Source: CAYOLL01 sp964404765 [NCBI: uncultured Gemmatimonadota bacterium]
GTDB taxonomy: Bacteria > 4572-55
NCBI GenBank assembly: GCA_964404765.1
Contig: CAYOLL010000051.1
Location: forward strand, 1-37,734
Reading direction: 5' to 3'
Length of the DNA stretch: 37,734 nucleotides
In this document: positions 25,201-32,000 of the stretch, piece after piece
Numbering within the stretch: position 1 is the stretch's first letter
Layout of the letters: the number at the start of each line of letters is the position of its first letter
Made by a program: the position numbers and the translations under genes
Notes under the pieces: model-generated
Told to the model about the DNA's origin: nothing
The model's database searches: none
What the model saw: the letters and a program-made list of their open reading frames with translations, nothing else

Positions 25201-25488
25201 GTACAAGCGGTGCAAGTGTACTTGCAGTATCAGGATATTAACGCGCTCTATGCGCTAACCCGGCAGTGGTCAGAATTTCAGTATCAGCGTTTTATTGATC
25301 CTAATACCGGTCAGGCATTTTTGATAATCCATAAGGATCACGCTGCTGCGCCATTTGTCGTCAACCTGCTGCCGATTGACCCTCTAAGCCGGCTAAGTGT
25401 AAAAGAATCGGAATTAAAGCGCAGCACTGTAGAGCAGTTTATTAATGCCCGTCAGGCATGGCTTGTTTTTTTGGTAACTTCTCAATAA
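22204..25488 (+). CDS. Double PgsC/CapC-like membrane protein with duplicated C-terminal domain
   Basis: A 1094-residue protein. The first ~370 residues are highly hydrophobic and match the poly-gamma-glutamate synthesis protein PgsC/CapC, but twice. GWTYSGLIVPGYL (39-51) recurs as GLEFNGILIPSLL (227-239). Each is followed by a P(W/F) step and a VE-containing helix. Ordinary PgsC is about 150 residues with one unit. The soluble part (about 415-1094) holds a second duplication: VEVPAPLDELNILEAGLSVF ... WDGSAD (487-529) and IQVPRPLSERNSFEFGLTLF ... SDGSSD (782-825). These segments resemble the core of the secreted protein at 28198-29034. The GTG start overlaps the response-regulator stop by 4 nt. 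The last codons and stop lie inside an AACCTT repeat. Predicted role: inner-membrane partner of the CapB-type ligase at 35336. Confidence 0.8.
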   Translation: MIANLFPLYIFPQGGLSQSVITSVYVGVIVLSFFNLRFGWTYSGLIVPGYLVPLIIIKPWAVSVIIVEAILTYYVVWFISEYTARWGVWSSLFGRDRFFVIVLVSLMIRLVFDGWLLPEIGQFFNHRYALQFDYQNNLHSFGLIIIALIANQLWKPGLKSGLFTFFVTLVITYIIVRYGLMEFTNYSVEKVSLMYEDIAASILASPKAYIIILTASFLASYLNLKYGLEFNGILIPSLLALLWYDPFKIFSTLVEVIVILIGSKFVLKIPLLKNATIEGARKVVVFFSISFFYKMLLGFFILYFFPLTHISDFYGFGYILSTLIAIKMHDKAIVPQMISSILATSLSAVAIATLAGFLLTLLPLLGITGVRLLPDQEQPLLRLSSDKLLQHIFRDKIMLYEKKTPNSVKPATPVELDKFQVALNHLHDYITSKNINALQQASIYLDQVNYELYRVENRYLYLKEKQPANGWGIYALDMTNPSGLVVEVPAPLDELNILEAGLSVFIKQNGYGLAIAGSSRTTNWDGSADVLINPNTFFELFHKIMSDQNVLQMRGYTASTIRPIIGARVQQAALARTQIPSSLWHKNELPNALKLKSLQNMIGKLDINSKEPSFDNIQRQTIWTGFAELLLNRKDCSRLSSHLAAVQSDSFQVQTTFKRIDGYLMQRIMSAKDEIADAGTNLYKPPTRQELLFFDYEVLTPLLQLIEREYVNGELTALGVDQLQTIHQQAVALGYEIIYYCQTVNDEKYFILMESSSRRLPSERTYRGIYVFRLGAANAYTIQVPRPLSERNSFEFGLTLFERLQARALLISSAHDQTNSDGSSDLIRQNNKSNLFNLVSQALMRESGDNPLMTIQCRAFGYKIGRPLIEGDILMATSQGAFNVENWTPLGKKLYGALTIDQLNLHFVDGSPATAGYEIGNLTQSLYLNQAVNKEFTLLWASPLTRNRYRQQADNQLQAAQFDAVNIETVIGDSIGLDLYNYLRQEFSFRTVDLPPAPLVQAVQVYLQYQDINALYALTRQWSEFQYQRFIDPNTGQAFLIIHKDHAAAPFVVNLLPIDPLSRLSVKESELKRSTVEQFINARQAWLVFLVTSQ

Positions 25489-25603
25489 CCGTTGGCTAAC
25501 CTTGCGAAGGTTCCCACCTGTAAGTTTGTGAAAACTCTGAAAATATTGACTTCCGCCGCAAGTTTAACCTTCGCAAAGTTTGGTTTTACCAACACTTTTT
25601 GAG
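25481..25603. repeat. AACCTT hairpin repeat, copy B
   Basis: Core 25498-25580 (83 bp), from AACCTTGCGAAGGTT to AACCTTCGCAAAGTT (one change from copy A). The outer stem is GTTGG (25491-25495) with CCAAC (25589-25593), then CTCAA (25481-25485) with TTGAG (25599-25603). The left end covers the final codons and stop of the CapC-like gene. Confidence 0.85.
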
Positions 25604-25637
25604 AAATTATTTTTTTTGGGGATATGATAAGATAAGC

Positions 25638-28196
25638 ATGAAAAAATTGAAGCGATTACTCTATTTCATAAGCGTGCTGACGATTTGCAGCTACGGCCTA
25701 CGCGCCATGGATCGCAAATTGCTGGCAAAAACATCGGGCGAAAGTGACCTTGATGTCCCGCAAACACGCATTGCTCACGCTGATGTTAAAATAATGTTTG
25801 TCCTAACGGATAAAAACACCCTTACATTTGATCTGCCGGAAACGCCATATCTGAAGCTTGTGAGTCGCGCCAATGTGATATCCATTAAAAAAGGTCCGGA
25901 ATCTGAATTAAACCCAAACTTTTCGTACGCGCTCCAGTACCGGATTTACAGCGCGGGCGGCACATTGCTAACAGAGCACGTTTACTATCACCGCACCCAT
26001 GTTTCAGTTATTAGAGCCGGCAATTCGGAGAACTTAATCACTTCTTCGTTTTATGTGCACGAGACATTGCTGCCCGCCAATGCCGAGACATTCGTAATCA
26101 GCCTGGAAAAATTGAATGAACTTCCTGACAAAATGACGATTCAATTGGTCGGGCACGACTCCACTATCGCCGATGTAAGTCTGGGCGTAAATTATCAGAA
26201 TCGTCTGCCGGAGCACAAGCTGCGCTACACCTGGCAGCGCATGAGTGAGGACGAAAAAACTGAGATCGCCCGCGGCAATGTCTTTCCCCAAGTGTTGCTG
26301 CGCGAAGATGAAATTCGGAATGCGCTGACCAATTACTGGTCTCTTCTGGTCCCCGTCGGCGTGGAGGGAATGGATTTTGTTCGGCGCAAACTTTATGTGC
26401 AATCTTCCATGCAAGGCGAGCGATACGAGGAAGAAGAACCGCTGTCTGGCGGATTCTATCTGGACGCCTGGTATTATGGCGTATCGGAGATTCCGGCGCC
26501 GGGCGGAAACATCCGGTTTGAGTTCCACCCGCTCTGGCCGGATTCGAGTCAAATCAACCGGCAGATTGAGGTGAACTGGCACGGGCCAGGATTTACACCC
26601 CCTCAATCATTTCAAATCACTGCTCACGATTCTGCCTTTTCCGACACGCTGCGTCTGGCCGCGGGCCTGCTCGAAATCAAAGCGTCTGACCGGACGATGT
26701 GCCGTCTGTTTCTACAAAGTGAAAATGCGGAATATGAGCTTTTGCCGGAGCCAATGCTTGTGCGCACTTTTTTAATCAGCGATAGCCCGTTGTTCAATTC
26801 TGATGTCGCTGATTCCGGTATCACGTTCCATATTACCCATTTTAAAAACAAAGAAACGCCTTTCCGGTTTGATGTGCGTCAAATCAAAGCCCCCGACGAC
26901 TCTTTATCGCCCAAACCCGCTAATCTCATTTATGACATGCTGACAGAAAACGGCGCCATCTGGAAGACCGGGGCATTTTCCGCCGATACGCTGTTTTCCC
27001 ATTATGACCGCCTGACCAATATTTGGGCCAATTGGCCGGTTACAGACCCGCACAGTCATTATGTCACGATCCCGGCCCTGGTGCGGAAGATTCATTTCCG
27101 CGCTTCGTCGCGTCCCATTTTGATTACAGTTTACAATCGCCCACCCGAATTGACGAAGAAAACCCGCATTCAAGATGCCGAAGTTTTCACGCCGGGCAAA
27201 CCGTCGGCAAGCCGGAGTTGGTTCCCACTGCTGCCCGAAAATTGTGACGCCCTGATTCGTCATCAGCGCAGCCCCATACTGAATGCGCAAAAACGCATTC
27301 CGCGTGATTCGGACGAAATATTAGCAGGATTGTATCAATGGGAAACGCTGCCGCTGCAAAACAATTGGCCGGTTCGCACGCTTTTTATACCGGCTGATAC
27401 AATAGCTGCCGCTCCAAATGATCTTTTGACGACACTATATCGGCCAATTGAATCCGGCCGCGAATATCAACTTGACTTTTATAATGCCAACGATTCAACG
27501 CAAGTTTCGCCGCGACTCGTCTATCTGACAAAGGATACTCAGCCATTTTCGTTGATTGTTGAAGCAGATCATCGCCTTCATTTTCAAACCACTGTCGGTG
27601 GTCTGAACGGAGAAGTGTGGCTGCCGCCTGTGCCCACAGATTTTCATTCGTTTACGGTTACAGCTTCCAAGCCCGCCCGTTTGTATGTGAACGGCGCTCA
27701 GACCATCACAAGCATTGGCGGAGGAGTAGAATATGCCGCAAGCAAGCGCAAACGCTCGGCTTATCGCTTAACGGCCAGATCATACACATTTGCGTATAAA
27801 AAAGAACGACCGGAAGAGTGGCTGTCCTTCCGCTGGTTTGCCCCGTATCAAACAACGGAAAATTTGCAAATACAGCTCCAAATCAAAACTCTCAGCGGTA
27901 AAAAACCCGTTCTGATGGATTTCCAGACAACAACACAAAGCGCGACGATTCTCAATCGACGCTTCGATATCGAACCGGCCGGCGGAGAAATGAACTGCGT
28001 TCTGGGAATGCAGGGCGCATTTGTGGATGCCGGGCGCTCATTTTCCATGCCACTGAAAAGCGATTTGCCGTCCGGTACCTATCGCGTGACGATGACAGCT
28101 TTGACCGGGGCCGACGGTTATTTTACCATTGCCCGCCTGACGGCCGGCGCACAAGAGTCCCGCCAATTTTTTACCGAAAAAAATGAGGCTGAGTAA
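25638..28196 (+). CDS. Secreted beta-rich protein of unknown function in the Cap-like cluster
   Basis: An 852-residue protein not recognised as a known family. It begins with a Sec signal peptide (KKLKRLLYFISVLTICSYGLRA), so it is exported; there is no lipobox. The rest alternates hydrophobic and polar residues and appears to be mostly beta-sandwich. Segments such as PARLYVNGAQT, AAGLLEIKASDRTMCRLFLQ and ALVRKIHFRASSRPILITVYN resemble modules repeated in the giant protein at 29039. The frame extends to a TTG at 25599, but that codon lies in the hairpin repeat, and the ATG at 25638 puts the signal peptide at the N-terminus. The next gene starts 1 nt after its stop. A periplasmic or surface structural role in polymer export is plausible but only inferred. 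Confidence 0.75.
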   Translation: MKKLKRLLYFISVLTICSYGLRAMDRKLLAKTSGESDLDVPQTRIAHADVKIMFVLTDKNTLTFDLPETPYLKLVSRANVISIKKGPESELNPNFSYALQYRIYSAGGTLLTEHVYYHRTHVSVIRAGNSENLITSSFYVHETLLPANAETFVISLEKLNELPDKMTIQLVGHDSTIADVSLGVNYQNRLPEHKLRYTWQRMSEDEKTEIARGNVFPQVLLREDEIRNALTNYWSLLVPVGVEGMDFVRRKLYVQSSMQGERYEEEEPLSGGFYLDAWYYGVSEIPAPGGNIRFEFHPLWPDSSQINRQIEVNWHGPGFTPPQSFQITAHDSAFSDTLRLAAGLLEIKASDRTMCRLFLQSENAEYELLPEPMLVRTFLISDSPLFNSDVADSGITFHITHFKNKETPFRFDVRQIKAPDDSLSPKPANLIYDMLTENGAIWKTGAFSADTLFSHYDRLTNIWANWPVTDPHSHYVTIPALVRKIHFRASSRPILITVYNRPPELTKKTRIQDAEVFTPGKPSASRSWFPLLPENCDALIRHQRSPILNAQKRIPRDSDEILAGLYQWETLPLQNNWPVRTLFIPADTIAAAPNDLLTTLYRPIESGREYQLDFYNANDSTQVSPRLVYLTKDTQPFSLIVEADHRLHFQTTVGGLNGEVWLPPVPTDFHSFTVTASKPARLYVNGAQTITSIGGGVEYAASKRKRSAYRLTARSYTFAYKKERPEEWLSFRWFAPYQTTENLQIQLQIKTLSGKKPVLMDFQTTTQSATILNRRFDIEPAGGEMNCVLGMQGAFVDAGRSFSMPLKSDLPSGTYRVTMTALTGADGYFTIARLTAGAQESRQFFTEKNEAE

Positions 28197-28197
28197 C

Positions 28198-29034
28198 ATG
28201 CCGTCGTTTTTAAAACTACGCGTTTTCACACTTTATTTTCTATTGGAGATGTCCGCCGGTATGACTGCAAAAACCTATGCTGTCCCGTATGTCGCGCCTT
28301 CTGCAGAAACATTAAAGCAAGCTCAGCTCTTATTTGAGCGCACATTAACCGTTACAGACGATATTTCCGAATTGGTCACCGCATGGAACGGACTTGGCTT
28401 CCGCCTGACAGCCGAGATAATAACCGGCGAACGTGTCCTGAAACTGGAAGAAATTGACTCGGCGGCGGGCGGCGGCCTCTACCGTTTCAGAAGCGACGCC
28501 GCGCAGCGCATCGCCTTGCAAGCGCCGCATCGCTACGACGATCTGCTGACGGAGCCGATTGCCCGCGAGCTTTTTATCAACAACTCCATCGCGGCGCTGG
28601 CCATTAGCACCGTCCGTCGTGGTCAGGTGGATTTATGCAAAGAGACAAAAAGCTATTTTCACGCATTCACCCTGGCTTTTGTGACCGTTTATCCGACCGG
28701 GCGCATTCTGCAAATACACGGCTTTGAGAAGGAAACACGCCGGACAGATGCCAACCAAAAAACGGACGCCATCATCAGCAGCGGTTCAAAAAAACCGGCC
28801 CAATGGGTCCGCGAATATGCGCGCGGCCTGTCCAACCTTTCAGATGCGGCGATCAAGCTTTATCCTGATGATGTGGATGAGCTCGGCGGCACACAAAACA
28901 CACAAGGCCGCTTGTTGCGCAGTCTGGGCAATGACGGCTTCGCACACATCGAACTTAGCTATGAGCTGCGCCGGAAAATGAAAGCAGACGCTAACCTTCG
29001 CCAACGACTTCTGGACTGTTTACCGAAAGATTAG
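28198..29034 (+). CDS. Secreted hydrolase-like protein, possible polymer-cleaving enzyme
   Basis: A 278-residue protein with an N-terminal signal-like segment (FLKLRVFTLYFLLEMSAGMTAKTYA). The core shows spaced polar residues as in metal-dependent amidohydrolases: APH111-RYD114-DLLTE119, then VRRGQVD, YPTGRILQIH174-GF, LYPDDVDELGGTQNTQGR, and H250-I-E252. I do not recognise an exact family. The pattern recalls N-formylglutamate amidohydrolase or poly-gamma-glutamate hydrolase-like enzymes with His/Asp/Glu metal ligands (inference). The same skeleton, without the histidines, appears twice in the CapC-like protein. GAGG precedes the ATG at 28198; an in-frame ATG at 28183 would overlap the previous gene. 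It is tightly packed in the operon (1 nt before, 4 nt after). A depolymerase or release factor would fit the context. Confidence 0.72.
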   Translation: MPSFLKLRVFTLYFLLEMSAGMTAKTYAVPYVAPSAETLKQAQLLFERTLTVTDDISELVTAWNGLGFRLTAEIITGERVLKLEEIDSAAGGGLYRFRSDAAQRIALQAPHRYDDLLTEPIARELFINNSIAALAISTVRRGQVDLCKETKSYFHAFTLAFVTVYPTGRILQIHGFEKETRRTDANQKTDAIISSGSKKPAQWVREYARGLSNLSDAAIKLYPDDVDELGGTQNTQGRLLRSLGNDGFAHIELSYELRRKMKADANLRQRLLDCLPKD

Positions 29035-29038
29035 CGAC

Positions 29039-32000
29039 ATGAAAGTTGCCCCATTGAAGACAAATAAACGACAAAAGCAGGCCAAATGGGCTTCCAGGAG
29101 ACTCGCGGCGTTTCTGGCGCTATTGATTCGTTTTTTTTGCATCCAACCAACCCATGCGGCAGAGATTCTGCATGTTGATCTAACCGAATTGGCATTGCGG
29201 TCGCAAATCGAATGGCCGTGGCGATGGGACAATGTGGAAGATCGCCCGGATTGGGTAGCGGGCGCCAAGCCTCACTTCAATCTAATACAACAGATGCACT
29301 TTGTTTCCCTAAAACCGGGCGACGAGACTGTCATCCTGCTGCCACCCATGGCGGCCGGTCAAATTCTTCAACCGGATGAGACAATTTATCCCGACGATTT
29401 TGCGCTCTTTGTCTCCAACGGATCGGGTCTGTTCGCCGGCATAAATGGCGTCGTTAGCGCTGACAGCCATTCCATCATCATTACACCGCATCAGGCTGCC
29501 CCATCATTATTGCGAATTCGTCGTCTTTCTGCCCGGCAAACCACAGCCAAAGTTGCCCTGTTTATCTCCCGCCGGGAAACGGTTGGATCTGTTGCTTCCA
29601 ACCGCGAAACGCTCGCGCTGTTGGGAGAAAAAGTCTCCGTGCGAACGCAAAATGAAAAAAGCGCGCGAGATTTTTGGCATCTCAAAGCCGGGGAAAAATC
29701 GCAAATTCAGGTGGCCGGACCGTCTCAGCTCTCCTTCGAGCTTATTACCACGTTTACGAAAACCGAATCGGTGGCCGATCAAATTTTTTGGTTGAAAGTA
29801 GGCGTGGACTCGCTGCCGGCGGAACAACTTGCCATTAGCTCGACTTTTGAGTCCGATCAACTTGTTTTTGTAAATGACCAAGCCTCCGTCATAACAAGGC
29901 CGCGCCAATTTTTTCTGCCTATTGCCGACGGCGCACACACCGTTGAAATTACGCCGCTATCTAACATGTATGTGCGCCTGGAAAAAACGTCCCGTCCCGC
30001 GTATCTTTTGAGCGACCCGTTTGTGTCATTTTCGGCAAGCGAGTCAATCAAAAATTCATTAGACAGCCTCACCCATTTGACCGGGCAGGCATTGCTGATG
30101 GCTCGGCGCAATGATCGGCGAAACAGCGGGCTGACTGCATGGAGAGCGTTGCAAACCATCGCCGACGACCGCCCGAATGATCCGGAATTTTACCAACTGG
30201 CCCGACAGGTTCGCGCCCAACGCACCTTTTACCGTGATTTGCTGCCCGTTAATTATCCGGGTACTTTGGAGCAGACCTTCGGCTACTTTCTGCCGCGCAA
30301 TCTGCGCAATTCCGGTAATCCCCAAAGCGACCCGGTTTTGGCCGAGTTGCTTAGCGCTGATTTGGAAAAAACCATTCCGGACGCATACTTTTTCCCGGTA
30401 CCGGATACACTGCCAATTTTCGCGCCGATAGTCACCGATTCCGTAATAACCGATTCACTTTCCCGACAAGACTTTGTGCTTTTCGACTTTGACAAATCAT
30501 TTTTGCGTGATGAATCAAGACAAACGCTGCGGGATGTTTTGACCATCATGACCGCACAGCCGCGTTTGTCCCTGCGTCTGTCGGCGCACACGGACAACTA
30601 CGGCACGGATCAATATAACGATGCCCTGTCAATGCGGCGGGCAACCGGCGTGATTGAATTCATAGTCGGTCAAGGCATAAGCCGTGATCGAGTCCGCTGG
30701 GCGGCTTACGGCGAAAAAAAGCCGCGATCCACAAACTTGACCGATCCCGGCCGGCAATTGAACCGCCGCGTGGAAATGGATCTGATCTTTCCCGTCCAAC
30801 ACGTCCGCCAATCCAAACCGACGGCGCACGAAAGTTGTCTGCGCTATGTTCTGCCGGAAAATGCGGCGCCCACCGATCTGCGCATCGTGGCAGAACGATC
30901 TGCGCTGACCAAACCAGCGATCATTTATGTGCAGTTTGAACAGGAAACGCCTCAACAACTTTTGCTTTATCCCCAAAACGACCTGCCCGAAAATGATTAT
31001 GAAATTGCCACAGGCGAGGCGCTGATTGCGCGTAATGCCGCCAAAACAGGTTGGCCTGAAACCGGTATTCTGACGGCATTTCAGGATCGGGCCAAATTGA
31101 CCGGGCCGCTTTTTGACTGCGGAATTATCGAATTGGATTTGCCCCGCCACGTCCGCCGGATTCGTATCTGGCAAAGCGGAATGGACATTTCTCCGGTGCG
31201 TGTAGCCGTGCAATATCGCGCCGCCAAACCGTTTCAACTATCCGAATCGGCCTATCTGGCGTTGCGCCGACAACTGCCCGATTCGGCCAATGCATACCAA
31301 CAGTTGCTTGATTTCTTGCGCGGAAATGATCCCGACGAAGCGCCGTTGGCATCCATTCCGGCTGAGTTGCAAAACGACTGGCGGCCCATACGGCGGTTGG
31401 TGCAGTCCGCGCAGGCTTCTTTTTTGAATTCAGTGGCGGAGAATATGAATCAGGCGCGGCAATCGGCCAATCGTCTCAGCCCGGCGGCAACCGATTCGTT
31501 AAGCCAAAAAATATTGAAATATGAACATGACAATGACTGGACTTCGGCCCTGTTGGGTTGGAATGAATTGCTCTATTTTGGCAATTCGGCCCAGCGTGTC
31601 GAGGCTCTATTTGGGCGTATTCGGGCATTACAACAGTCCGGCGAAAGCTATCAGGCTGAAATTCAACTGCGCGGCCTGTATTTGTATGATCCGGATGAAT
31701 CGGTTCGGAGAGAAGCTTTTCACTTGTTGGTGCAAAAAGCCTTCCAAGAGTCGGACAATGCGTCATTGTTGACGCTAGCCGGTGTGATCGTGATACGTGA
31801 ACCGTCCATCGAAGCGCTGGGCTTTTTGACCGATGCTTTGCTGGCGAATCAATACTTTGAAGAGGCGCTGCGCGTCGGTTTGCTCCTCCCACGCCACTGG
31901 CTGGAGCCCGGAATCTTGCTGCCTGCGGCGTTACTTTGCTCCTGGAATCAGGTTTTTGATGATTTAGCAAATCAGTTGCTTGATCCAGCTCCGACGATTT

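Noticed and set aside
25599-25637. Upstream TTG start for the secreted beta-rich protein
   Set aside because: The extension lies partly in the hairpin repeat and would bury the signal peptide; ATG at 25638 is better.
30629-31237. 202-codon minus-strand open frame inside the giant envelope gene
   Set aside because: Antisense to the OmpA domain region and following sequence; no start signals and no protein-like pattern.
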